This document shows positions 16,342-25,900 of a stretch of DNA of 64,000 nucleotides, one piece after another (within the stretch, counting starts at the first letter, position 1; each line of letters starts with the position of its first letter). Below the pieces are notes generated by a model. It was not told where the DNA came from, made no database searches, and saw only the letters and a list, made by a program, of their open reading frames with translations. The DNA comes from Xanthocytophaga agilis (GTDB taxonomy: Bacteria > Bacteroidota > Bacteroidia > Cytophagales > 172606-1): NCBI RefSeq assembly GCF_030068605.1, contig NZ_JASJOU010000001.1:496001-560000 (forward strand), in the 5' to 3' direction. The position numbers and the translations under genes are program-made.

Positions 16342-16374
16342 TGACCATAGATCGGATGATCCGAACTATGGTCA
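16342..16374. repeat. 33-bp palindrome of the TGACCATA family
   Basis: TGACCATAGATCGGA and its near-complement TCCGAACTATGGTCA flank a 3-nt centre; only one position in each arm fails to pair. The half-sites TGACCATA and TATGGTCA are those of the array at 11186-11523. It stands in the 16166-16527 gap, about 150 bp before the next gene, so it may be a regulatory site. I see nothing else in this gap. Confidence 0.65.
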
Positions 16375-16527
16375 GTTTCATATTGTCCAAATCCCGATCT
16401 TTGTATCATCAATCCGGTCAGAAAAAGACAACGCAACCGCAACTTTTTACCCTGTCCATTCTTCTGTATCCGGATACTTTTTCATCTATTTTTTAACCAT
16501 TTTTTTCATCTAACCCTTTTTAAAACT

Positions 16528-16947
16528 ATGGCACTAAGTGTAGCCCTATTAACCTCACGAGCCGATTGTGACAAAGTCCTTAACGAGCTGTCAGACATCA
16601 AAGGCAATCTGGAATTCCGTCAGATCTCACTGACACGTAGTAAAGATAATGCAGCCGACAGAGCCTCTACCATCGACGCAGATCTGGCTGCTGCTGAAGC
16701 AGAGGTAGAATCGTTGATTTCGATTATCGCAGCCCTTCCTGAAAGCGCCACCAAAACCGAGATGGAAAACCGTAAGGTACGTGCCGACTATCGGTTGTTC
16801 ACCTTACAGCAACGGAAGGCACAGTTTGGTACTACGGCTGTGATTTTGTATGAATCCGAGTTAGGAGAGATCGAACAGCGTTTGTCTGTGATTGATGGTT
16901 CCATGAACGACGTTACCGTTCGTAAAGCAGCTTTGCCAGCAGGCTAA
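16528..16947 (+). CDS. small coiled-coil protein, phage-like context
   Basis: A 139-residue protein, almost entirely helical (AADRASTIDADLAAAEAEVE, LISIIAALPESATKTEMENR). The heptad pattern indicates a coiled coil or helical bundle. There is no signal peptide. It is the first of five small genes that end with the amidase. The G+C-richer, alanine-rich composition differs from the cargo genes upstream and resembles the amidase block. Function unknown; a structural or assembly role is possible. Confidence 0.5.
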   Translation: MALSVALLTSRADCDKVLNELSDIKGNLEFRQISLTRSKDNAADRASTIDADLAAAEAEVESLISIIAALPESATKTEMENRKVRADYRLFTLQQRKAQFGTTAVILYESELGEIEQRLSVIDGSMNDVTVRKAALPAG

Positions 16948-17106
16948 GCGTAAGATTATACGCAGAGGCAGCGTAGATAATAGCCGTATAGAGAATAGGT
17001 TGGTGGTTTGGGGAAGCAGTTCGGTCATTGACCAACTGCTTCTTTTGTAACCGTTCTGTGTGTCTAGCTGCTTCTGGTTTGTTTCACCCTTTATCTATTT
17101 CGATGT

Positions 17107-17361
17107 ATGAAAGTACTGATTTTGATTTCGGCTTTATGTTTTGTGGTGGGTTTGGCTGGTGGCTTGTTGGTAGAGCATCATTTCAATCCACCGGAAGTAT
17201 ACGAGTGTGAAGTGATTGACTACAGCCAGATTGAGCAGATTGTAGCTAAACAGGTTGCCAGTCATCCGGTACAGATGCTGGATGTGGAGAAGATCAAACA
17301 TGTACGTCAGTTTACGTATGCGCCTGTATTTTGTGTGAGAGATACCTGTAAAGGGCCGTGA
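17107..17361 (+). CDS. small membrane-anchored protein
   Basis: An 84-residue protein with one N-terminal hydrophobic segment (MKVLILISALCFVVGLAGGL) and an exported acidic tail containing two late cysteines (FCVRDTC). It could be an inner-membrane component such as a spanin-like subunit, given the holin-like and amidase genes just downstream. That role is inferred from context only. Confidence 0.5.
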   Translation: MKVLILISALCFVVGLAGGLLVEHHFNPPEVYECEVIDYSQIEQIVAKQVASHPVQMLDVEKIKHVRQFTYAPVFCVRDTCKGP

Positions 17362-17430
17362 ATTATTGTAGGAGCAATCACTGTGTAAGGGATTGTTTCT
17401 CTTTTTTTCTCAAAAAGACCCTCCTTTTTT

Positions 17431-17542
17431 GTCCTTCTGAAAGAATTTTGTGACAAGACCGGCGACCTTTCCGACTGGAGATTATTTTCTTTCTCATAAC
17501 ACAAACGCCACTCTATTTGTCACAAGATTCTTTCAGAAGGAC
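17431..17542. repeat. 26-bp inverted repeat flanking a 60-bp spacer
   Basis: Left arm 17431-17456 starts GTCCTTCTGAAAGAATTTTG; right arm 17517-17542 is its reverse complement with one mismatch. The enclosed 60 bp contain no gene. It lies between the small membrane protein gene and the holin-like gene. It may be a long RNA hairpin controlling lysis genes, or a vestigial MITE-like element. I saw no clear target-site duplication. Confidence 0.7.
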
Positions 17543-17630
17543 AGGAACGAAAGAGTGATTCTTCCAAAAGAACAATCAGAGGAGGTGTTCCTTTCAGGAG
17601 GATAGTAGTATTACTTAATCTTAAAACCAC

Positions 17631-17816
17631 ATGGCAAAATCGATATACGACTATATCCAGTTTGTGCTAAACAACTGGAAAACTTCTACCCTTGGGCTCT
17701 TTACTTTTTCAGGATACCTGCTCTGGATGATCAACCGGATCGATACCCAATCGTTTGTATCGTTACTGGCTTTTATCTCTACCGTTGGATTCTTCTCGAT
17801 GCGAGATCCTAAATAA
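17631..17816 (+). CDS. holin-like small membrane protein
   Basis: A 61-residue protein with two predicted membrane helices (TLGLFTFSGYLLWMI and SFVSLLAFISTVGFFSM) joined by a short polar turn (NRIDTQ) and a charged C-terminus. Size and topology fit class II-type phage holins, and the amidase follows two genes later. Small two-helix proteins are easy to over-interpret, so the holin role is inference. Confidence 0.5.
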   Translation: MAKSIYDYIQFVLNNWKTSTLGLFTFSGYLLWMINRIDTQSFVSLLAFISTVGFFSMRDPK

Positions 17817-17894
17817 TACTTCAGAAGGCGAATAACCGTCCTCTGATTCTTACCCTTCTTACTTATCAGTAAACCTTTATCAAACTATACCAAA

Positions 17895-18185
17895 ATGACT
17901 ATTGCAACTACTGCCGTTCAACCAATTTGTGAATCAAATCTAGCTGTTGACAACATCTGTTTGACCCTTGCCAACGAACAGTTAGCCTTTGAGAAAAAGC
18001 TGCTTGAAAACGAAATCCAGCGCCTGCAATTATTGCTTGAAGATACCCAGCTACAGCTGGAAATGCTCAAAGAACAAAACGAGGAGCTGGAAGGTGAAAA
18101 CCAGGATTTACATATGGAAGTATCTGAACTACAGGACGAAATCATTGACCTGATGGAAACAGTGGAAGATCTGATGGACGTGTAA
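17895..18185 (+). CDS. coiled-coil protein next to lysis amidase
   Basis: A 96-residue, strongly acidic protein. Residues 25-95 form a long continuous heptad coiled coil (LLENEIQRLQLLLEDTQLQL, LEGENQDLHMEVSELQDEII). No signal peptide. It lies between the holin-like gene and the amidase. Possible roles are structural or regulatory; no family recognised. Confidence 0.5.
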   Translation: MTIATTAVQPICESNLAVDNICLTLANEQLAFEKKLLENEIQRLQLLLEDTQLQLEMLKEQNEELEGENQDLHMEVSELQDEIIDLMETVEDLMDV

Positions 18186-18285
18186 TCACTCAAATGATGA
18201 ATCACTCAAACGATCATTCTGGTTGCTCAACGATCAGAATGATCCTTTTCCTCCAACATTCCTTCACCAGCTAAATCACCCAACC

Positions 18286-18807
18286 ATGAAATTTCAATAC
18301 TTAATCATTCACTGCACCGCTACACTCGCCGGACGCTGGGTATCTGCCGAAGACGTCAAAAAATGGCACACCAAACCCAAACCCTACGGCAACGGCTGGA
18401 AGCAAGTAGGCTACTCCGATCTGATCCTGTTAGATGGCTCCCGTCACCAGTTCGTCAAACACAACAACGACCAGATCATTGACTCCTTCGAGATTACCAA
18501 TGGGGTAGCAGGTATCAACTCCATTTCCAGACATTTGTGCTATGTAGGTGGCCTGGACTCTTCCCATAAAGCACCATTGGATAGTCGGACGCCTCAACAG
18601 ATCTCGACCATGCTCGATATAATAGGGGAGGTGTTAGGTTATGCACCCAATATCAAGATTGCCGGACATAACCAGTTTGATAACAAAGGCTGTCCGTCTT
18701 TCTTCGCCCCAACATGGCTTAAGCAGCTAGGTATTCCCGAACACAACATCGAGTGGCGCGATCCGTTTGGCTATGAACGGTATTTTAAGCAGGCCTGGAA
18801 GCGATAA
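18286..18807 (+). CDS. N-acetylmuramoyl-L-alanine amidase (phage-type endolysin)
   Basis: The ATG at 18286 is chosen, where the catalytic domain begins (MKFQYLIIHCTATLAGRWVS); the product is 173 residues. It belongs to the Amidase_2/T7-lysozyme fold, which cleaves the bond between muramic acid and the stem peptide. Visible zinc ligands are the early H in IIHCTA, the H in IAGHNQFD and the C in NKGCPSFF. It lacks a signal peptide and a cell-wall-binding domain, as expected for a holin-dependent endolysin. It ends the lysis-like block. A decayed 3' copy lies at about 22025-22229. Confidence 0.9.
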   Translation: MKFQYLIIHCTATLAGRWVSAEDVKKWHTKPKPYGNGWKQVGYSDLILLDGSRHQFVKHNNDQIIDSFEITNGVAGINSISRHLCYVGGLDSSHKAPLDSRTPQQISTMLDIIGEVLGYAPNIKIAGHNQFDNKGCPSFFAPTWLKQLGIPEHNIEWRDPFGYERYFKQAWKR

Positions 18808-18947
18808 ACATGAGGACTTTGAGAGAAAAGTAAGATACAAGTAGCTTGGTGACCTACTTTTCTTTTGTACAAACATAACTGAAGAAGTCGGTGGAAGAAA
18901 ATGTATCAGAACAATAAACAAACATAGGTAGCAAGATTTGTCAAAAA

Positions 18948-18992
18948 TTAACCAGCGACTATACCCTTTTCAAAAGTATAGTCGCTGGTTAA
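18948..18992 (-). terminator. intrinsic terminator
   Basis: Perfect 17-bp stem (TTAACCAGCGACTATAC at 18948-18964, complement at 18976-18992), 11-nt loop. On the minus strand a T-rich run follows, 82 nt after the stop of the PorT-like gene. It may also serve the amidase gene from the other side. Confidence 0.75.
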
Positions 18993-19073
18993 AAGACCCA
19001 CAGTATCATTCAGGATGGCTCATGTATCATGAGTATAAACAGATGCGTTGAAACCTGGCTGATATGTTGTGTG

Positions 19074-19757
19074 TTAAAAACCGAATCCTACATAAATCTG
19101 GAAGACGCTGTTTTTAGAGTCTCTTAGCAACCGACTGGCGTTGGTAGAACCATTCAGGCTGATCCCTCCATCTTTTCCTACCTCACGTAAACCATAGTTA
19201 TAACGGAATCCCAGTGTAGCTCCCTTCAGATCAAAACCGAGACCTCCAGCCAGACCATAATCAATGCTATTGAATTTGTCTTTATTCAATTCGGTTACTC
19301 CATCTATCGATCCATCATCGTCTACATCTTTTATATTCACATTCGTCAGAAAGGCCGCGTACGGACCGGCGTGAATGTTGAGAGGGCCCAGATTTACCAT
19401 CAACAGAATAGGTACCTGAATATATCCCAGGTTGAAACGGTACTTACCACTGCCCTGTAAAAAATTGCTATACTCGGTTTCAGAGCCCACCAGTGTATAT
19501 AAAACCTCAGGCTGTATGGATAAAACTTCTCCTGCAATGGGTGCCTTTAGAAATACGCCTGCATTGAATCCGGGTTTAATCTTTTCGTCTCCGACTTCTG
19601 TTTTATAAAAGTTGGAAAGGTTAAGTCCCCCCTTGATCCCAAATTTTACTCCATCTGCTTCTTGTGCATAGGAATAGGTACTCACACTTAACAAGGCAAG
19701 CAAACTGAAAGTTAGATGCTTAAACGCCTGTTGTTTGATTGCAAAAAGATTTTTCAT
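19074..19757 (-). CDS. PorT-family outer-membrane beta-barrel protein
   Basis: A 227-residue protein. A signal peptide (LTFSLLALLSVSTYSYAQ, cleaved after YAQ near residue 31) precedes a barrel with alternating aromatic strands: VKFGIKGGLNLSNFYKTEVG, then PGFNAGVFLK and a terminal FQIYVGFGF ending in F, the BAM recognition signature. It belongs to the 8-strand opa/PorT-like family that is abundant in Bacteroidota. Specific substrate or role unknown. The gene is monocistronic with its own terminator. Confidence 0.88.
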   Translation of the reverse strand: MKNLFAIKQQAFKHLTFSLLALLSVSTYSYAQEADGVKFGIKGGLNLSNFYKTEVGDEKIKPGFNAGVFLKAPIAGEVLSIQPEVLYTLVGSETEYSNFLQGSGKYRFNLGYIQVPILLMVNLGPLNIHAGPYAAFLTNVNIKDVDDDGSIDGVTELNKDKFNSIDYGLAGGLGFDLKGATLGFRYNYGLREVGKDGGISLNGSTNASRLLRDSKNSVFQIYVGFGF

Positions 19758-20975
19758 GCTGGTTGTGATTAGTTAGTATAAGTAAACTTAGTTGTTGTAG
19801 CGATTGATTGTATATCAGTCAGATCCTACAGCATATAGGTATGTTTCGTTTTACATACCTGGGCAATCTGTTTTCGCTTTACCTGTACCACAGTAGGCCA
19901 TGCTGATAAAGTTTACGTCCATATCTATATCCTATTCCTTCTGTTGAAAACACATCTGCAGAAAGCAGGAACTTTATTTTCATACTGAGATCTCAGGAAA
20001 GCAAATCGAATGAGTCAGTGAGTACAAAATTTGTGAATTGCTACATAAGTGAGAGGGTGTAGTGTTGGGAGTATGCCAGTATGCATACTATTTCTTCCAA
20101 ACATTGGTATTAGAAAAGAAAGTAAAAAAAGTTATCAGCATCGCAATAACTCTTTCTTGGGATTTTCTATGGACATTACTTTTATCTTATCTCATTTTTA
20201 TCTCACATACTCTTCTGATTTTATAGAGTCCACGTAGAGAACCCATAGTGGCAGAAGTACTAGTAAAGACATACTATGCTAACAAAGAGAATCAACTACA
20301 GTTTGTCAGTTAGCTTTTACAACAAACGGTACAATATATATGTGATAAAACAGTGCCACCAAATCATCTGGTAATTGAGAATCAGTATTCTATGTGGTAA
20401 ATACTTAAACTGATAAATAGGTGTTTTGTGCAGAAAGTCTTCTTTATACACTTTCTCTCAAAGAGTATATTGCGTTTTATGCTCAGATGACCACAATCGA
20501 CAAAAATACATACTTGCGTAGGGTGTGGCAAATACCTATAATACACTTCTTTGGTACAAGTGATAGTTGTTTATATATGTTGAGGTACAGTTTTTACAGA
20601 GAACAGGTAAAATAATATGTAGATTTTTAGTCCGGAATTAATTTCTCATCAGAGACTTTATGCTACATGTTTTTTTGTTGAGAAAATTTTTGCAGTTATA
20701 TCATATACTTTGTCTGCTTAACTTCTAACTTCAACAATCAGACATGCCACATATAACAGTATGATTATTTGAGTAGGAATACTATCTCAGATAAACCTGG
20801 GAAAAACTAACAACAAGACTAATTAAAAGCTTGTCGTAAAGTATGGAAATCTGGTATTCACTTTTTTTAGCGGGATTTTTGGCGATATCCTATCTTTATG
20901 AAGGTATTTATCGTATAAAGCTTACCTGATGTATTTTTTGATCCCATCTTTAAGAGCCATACCTGGAAAATCCTT
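19758..20975. other. 1.2-kb gene-poor region
   Basis: Between the PorT-like gene (minus) and the bestrophin gene (plus). Apart from the tiny frame at 20843-20929 I see no credible gene; short frames at 20049-20237 and 20421-20615 have random-looking composition. The region is A/T-rich and may be a decayed end of the phage-like island. Confidence 0.45.
20843..20929 (+). CDS. possible 28-residue membrane micro-protein
   Basis: ATG at 20843 encodes one strongly hydrophobic helix (WYSLFLAGFLAISYLYEGIY) followed by a basic tail (RIKLT). It ends 46 bp before the bestrophin start, so it could be a leader or a small membrane subunit. It is too short to assign and may be chance in A/T-rich DNA. Confidence 0.25.
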   Translation: MEIWYSLFLAGFLAISYLYEGIYRIKLT

Positions 20976-21866
20976 ATGTTGTTGAACAAACCAATCTCGC
21001 TGTCATATTTTATTAACCTCATTAAATATGATGCACTCATTATTGTACTTTATAGTGGTATTGCTATGGTTGTTCGCCATCACAAATACCTTCACTCTAT
21101 TTCAATCCCCCTTCCCGTAGCCGCCATAATTGGTACATTGATATCTTTGTTGCTGGCATTCAGAATATCGCAGTCGTATGAACGCTGGTGGGAGGCCAGA
21201 ATTATCTGGGGAGGGATTGTGAATGAGAGCCGTACTCTCATCCGTCAGGTAAAGCAGTTCTTACCAGCAGATCCGATGGCTAAAACCCATATGATCGACT
21301 TTGCCGAGCGACAGATTATCTGGGCGTTTGCCCTGGGAGAATCTCTCAGAAAGCTTCCGTTTTCACAAAAAGTAACTACTTATCTGAACAAACATGAATT
21401 GCAAAGCAACAACATTCCCAATCTGTTGCTGGATAAGCACTCCGAACAATGGCAATATGTAAGCAGTCAGTACAATCTGGACCCCAACAAACAGGTACAG
21501 CTTGATTCAACGTTGGTGAGATTAACCGATGCAATGGGAAAATGCGAGCGCATTAAAAGCACAGTTTTTCCAAAATCGTACAGTGTGCTAATCCGTTTTA
21601 TCATTTATGTGTTTTTAACCGTTTTTCCTTTTGGTCTGGAAGAGGTTGGCGATATACCAGAAATTATATTATCCATATTGATTCCACTCCTTTTTATTAT
21701 GATTGAACAGACATCCGTCCTTATGCAGGACCCCTTTGAGAATCGCCCAACAGATACCCCGGTTACAACCATCGCTCAAACCATTGAGATCAATTTAAGC
21801 GAGATGACTAGTTCGGTTATGATTCAAAAACAATCTCCTGTGGATAGCAGCTATTATATATTGTAA
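20976..21866 (+). CDS. bestrophin-family (YneE-type) channel protein
   Basis: A 296-residue membrane protein of the bestrophin/UPF0187 family. The conserved N-terminal region is present: PVAAIIGTLISLLLAFRISQ followed by SYERWWEARIIWGGIVNESR. The two C-terminal helices (FIIYVFLTVFPFGLEE and IILSILIPLLFIMIEQTS) precede the family's DPFENRPTDTP signature. Bacterial homologues form pentameric ion channels. It is solitary, between the relict amidase and a gene-poor stretch. Confidence 0.9.
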   Translation: MLLNKPISLSYFINLIKYDALIIVLYSGIAMVVRHHKYLHSISIPLPVAAIIGTLISLLLAFRISQSYERWWEARIIWGGIVNESRTLIRQVKQFLPADPMAKTHMIDFAERQIIWAFALGESLRKLPFSQKVTTYLNKHELQSNNIPNLLLDKHSEQWQYVSSQYNLDPNKQVQLDSTLVRLTDAMGKCERIKSTVFPKSYSVLIRFIIYVFLTVFPFGLEEVGDIPEIILSILIPLLFIMIEQTSVLMQDPFENRPTDTPVTTIAQTIEINLSEMTSSVMIQKQSPVDSSYYIL

Positions 21867-22024
21867 GAGTATACGATGCTGGCCAACTTAACAAGCAGAC
21901 ATAGTAAAAACACTTCTGTGAATAGGTATTACAAGCTATGATAGCAGTATATCCGGTATCTATTGTAAAAGAGCTGGTTATTCCGGAACGACTCAGCAGA
22001 GTATGCAGGCTACTCTATACAGTA

Positions 22025-22229
22025 AGCAGGGGTCAGTCATTGCAGCCTAGCTGACATTTTCTGGGAAGTGCCAGGCTATGCTTCTGGCATCAGCATGACT
22101 AGTTTGATAATCCAAGGATGTACAAGCTTTGTTGTACCCACCTGGCTTAAGCAGCTCCCGAACATACTATTGAGTAGAGCAATTCGTTTGGTGCTGAACG
22201 GTACTTTAAACAAGCCTGGAAGCGATAAA
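22025..22229 (+). pseudogene. decayed 3' fragment of the phage-type amidase
   Basis: The sequence aligns without doubt to the 3' part of the amidase at 18286-18807. Examples are CTGGCTTAAGCAGCT, a segment with AGTTTGATAA, GAACGGTACTTTAAACAAGC and a shared terminal CCTGGAAGCGATAAA. Several deletions and frame shifts break the frame; the region equivalent to GHNQFDNKGC is partly lost. Homology stops right after the stop codon. It shows that a second copy of this module, or part of it, once lay here. No other gene lies in 21867-22373. Confidence 0.8.
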
Positions 22230-22296
22230 TAAGAAAATAGCCTTAAGTAGCAGGTGTGCTATTTGTTGATATTCAGAGATTTATATTTTGTGGGTG

Positions 22297-22344
22297 GACA
22301 AATAGAAAAGCCTGTCAGACAATTGACAGGCTTTTCTATTTGTC
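22297..22344. terminator. bidirectional intrinsic terminator
   Basis: Perfect 21-bp stem (starts GACAAATAGAAAAGCCTGTC) with a 6-nt loop GACAAT and T-rich flanks on both sides. It ends the minus-strand gene at 22374-22709. Confidence 0.85.
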
Positions 22345-22373
22345 TTTATACCATTTCTTTTTCGTTTTATATT

Positions 22374-22709
22374 TTACATAGTTCTTCGGTACATATCAAT
22401 AGATAAATAGGCTTCCGAACTGATTCTGGTCATATCGTCGACTTGTCTTTGCTGGCAGGCATCAACCATTAAAGCTTGGGCACCTTCCAGTGCTGTAAGC
22501 AATCGTTTACGCGCCAAACAAGTTAACGATTCTTCGGGTTCCAGTGCAAATCCATTAATTGTATCACAAGCCGATCCGATAAGCGATTGCAGCGCAACGG
22601 GTGTATGAGCCTCTGACATATAGGGAGCCAGCTTTTCAATTTCTTCCAGAATAACTATCAGTGTCTTCTCGTTGTCTGTCCTAAAAGTAGGAGTATGGCG
22701 TGTATGCAT
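22374..22709 (-). CDS. uncharacterised small helical protein
   Basis: A 111-residue soluble protein starting MHTRHTPTFRTDNEKTLIVI. It is mostly helical (ILEEIEKLAPYMSEAH, LLTALEGAQALMVDACQQRQ). No known domain. It lies downstream of the giant CheB/CheR kinase on the same strand, 274 bp away, and has its own terminator. Function unknown. Confidence 0.55.
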   Translation of the reverse strand: MHTRHTPTFRTDNEKTLIVILEEIEKLAPYMSEAHTPVALQSLIGSACDTINGFALEPEESLTCLARKRLLTALEGAQALMVDACQQRQVDDMTRISSEAYLSIDMYRRTM

Positions 22710-22983
22710 ATGGTTTGATAGTTTATATATGTAACAGTTTATTTATTCACTAATCTGTAGTTGTGGGATATCATAACAACCCGTCTATCTGTATTTTATT
22801 TCACTCTTTACCTTACTGTATACAAAGGATAAAAAATGATGCCATGTGTTTGTAATTTATTGTAAATCAGTTAAATCTATCTATAGATGACAGTTCTGTT
22901 TGCCATTTGTGAGCTTCATGTGTAAAGAAAAGCAATCCATAAGGATGTTTATCTATGTCAATGATAAACACTATTTTTACGTT

Positions 22984-25900
22984 TTACTCCGATTTGAAAT
23001 ACAGTCTGAAAATAGTGCCCTTGTCAAGTGAGCTCTCAACTTCGATTTTCCCTCCGGCAGCATATATCAGCTTTTTAACCAAATACAGACCAATGCCTTG
23101 CCCTTCTATGTGCTGCTCAATCCGATGGTAAAGTGAAAAGATTTGGGGTAGCTGTTCGGCATCCATTCCTTTTCCATTATCCTGGACAGTCAGGAGTTGA
23201 AATCCGGGCAGTGATTCGGTACGGATGAGAATTTCCGGTTTTCGGTTTACAGAACGATATTTAACTGCATTGCTAATCAGATTATAGAGGATGCTGCGAA
23301 CACTCTTGCGTGATACTGTGATAACCGCAACCTGAAAGTCAGTTTTAATGGTAGCCTGAGTAGCATTTAGCTGATCAAGAATACTCAGACGAATGTCTTC
23401 GAATAATTCAGCCCAGTTAACCAAATCTTGTTGCTGGACTATCTGCGATTCCATATTGCCAATGTAAGCCAGTTCTTTTACCAAAGTCCTGAATCGTTTC
23501 AGTGCCTGCTCAATCATCTCATAAAACGAATGCTTTTCTTTGTCAGTGGTCTTGTTGTCCTGTAACAAAAGAATAAGCCCCTCAATATTAGCGAGCGGAG
23601 CCAGCAGATCATGAGATGCCGCATATACAAATGTGTCCAGCTCTGCATTGATGCGCAGCAGACTCTGATTGCTTACCTGAAGTTCTTCCTGTGTTTTCTT
23701 TAAATGGGAAATATCATAAAATGTAATAATGGCTCCGTCAACTTTCTGATCATTAAGGCGAATGTATGGAACGGTCATTACCTGATAATAATTACCTGTA
23801 ACAGACTCTGCTTCCCTGACAATCGATTGCCCACTGGCAATAACCTTTTGTATATCAGTGAGCAAGGTTTCAAAGCGGATGTTGGTCGTAATATGGCCCA
23901 GAGGTCGTCCAATGTCACTCTCCCGCATATTAATGTGCTGGACAGCAGCTGGAGAGAATTTTTTAAGCCTTAGATCTGAATCTACAAATAACTGTCCATT
24001 CTGATTACTTCGAAAATAATTGTTCAGATCATCATTGAGTTCGGTAAGTTCGCGGATCTTAAGCTGATATTCATTATTAATCGTTTGTATTTCTTCATTG
24101 ACAGATTGTTGTTCTTCGTTAGCGCTCTGCAATTCTTCATTGACAGACAGGAGTTCCTCATTAAAGGAAAGCATATTCTCTCTGGAAAGATCCAGCTTCT
24201 CATGCGCCTGCAGCAAGCGTTCCCGTGCATTTTTGAGTTCTTCTTCAAGATGGACAATATATTCCATGGTATGCTGCGAATGATGAAACTGTTCAACAGC
24301 ATGTTGGGAAGAGGGGTGTTCTTCACGATCCGGTTGTAGTGTACTTTCTCTGAAAGCAGCTTCCTTATTCTGTTGTCTATCCGGACTGGGGTTGCTATGT
24401 GGCATTTCTTCACTGAACAGCACCAGCAAAGACTGCATATTTCGCTTATCCTTGATTTGTTGTAGCTTCAGGCGTACTGACCTGAAAGGCTCTGTGGACA
24501 GAACAATGCCTGTAAGAGTCACTTGTGCATGGGGTTGTTGACTCATATTGTTTATTCGGTGTAAGCCAGCACCAAAGGCAATTGCCAATGGCTCTGGTAA
24601 CAACTCTGGCAATTGAAAGGTAAGAACTTTGGGTAATAAATATTTTTCTACCGGGCCAAAAGATTGTACTACCTGCATGGCTTCATTGATACATACAGCC
24701 GCCTGTCCGGATTCTTCCAGCAGTACCTGTGCAACGGCTTCTCCCAATTGTGGTTTCGGAAAGGCACTTTCACGTATAGAGCTTACAGCCAGGTTTTCAG
24801 GCAGATTTTCCGGTATTACTGGCAGCGAAAAATGACTCAGGCGCAACGGAGCCTGCTGCGTTTTCTGATAGATTTTCCATTTGCGGCTAACTTCCTGCAC
24901 ATAAGGCTTGAGGGTAGAAATAGACTCACTGGCTCCCAGAAATAAATATCCCCCCAGCTTCAGACCAAAATGCAACTGATAGAAAATCTTGTGTTGAAGC
25001 ACAGAATTCATGTAAATCAAAAGATTCCGGCAACTGATCAGATCCATATGACAATAGGGTGGGTGAGTCCCTAAGTCATGATGCGCAAAGACAAGCATGT
25101 GTCGTAGCTGAGGTATAACCCGATAAGACTCTTCTTCCCTGACAAAAAAACGCTCCAGTCGCGAAGGAATCAACTGATTTTCGATACTGATCGGATATAC
25201 TCCACGGGCAGCTACAGCCAGCGCGTTTTTGTCCAGATCCGTAGCAAAGATTTTCACATGCTGCTTCTGACCATGTCGCTCCAGATACTCCACAATCAGC
25301 ATAGCAATAGAGTAAGCTTCTTCGCCTGTGGCACAGCCCGCCACCCATACTTTGATCTCATTCTGTGAGTGGGTAGTATCTGATTGATTATAAGTAAGTA
25401 TAGAAGGAATCGTTTCTTTTTCGAGAATATCAAAAGCATCCGGATCACGAAAAAATGAGGTAACACTGATGAGAAACTCCTGAGCCAATACCTGAAGTTC
25501 CAAAGGATGAACTTTTAAAAAAGCCAGATAGGCGTCAGACTCAGCAAGATGGTGGTGAGCCATCCGTTTACGGATACGACGGAAGATGGTGGCACGTTTG
25601 TATCCGGAGAAATCAAACGGCAACTGATTTTTTAACAGATCCAGAATGGCTACAATGGTGTTTTCTTCGTTGATAAGCTTTTCTTCGCTGACGAGTATAA
25701 ATGAGCTGTCGGGTGTAATGGTTGATACAATATCAGTAGATAAGGCAGCCTCTGTAAGAGATGAGTCAATGTCTGTCATTGTCTTATCGTCTTCGATGAT
25801 CAGGTCAGGGTTTGCACCAATAGAATGAACTGGCTGCACCTCAGGCAAAATAGATGATAGTTGTTCTTTATCCTGGTTAGTTGTTTGCACCGGATTAGTT

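Noticed and set aside
16322-16513. 63-codon open frame
   Set aside because: It lies on the 33-bp palindrome and has no family signal.
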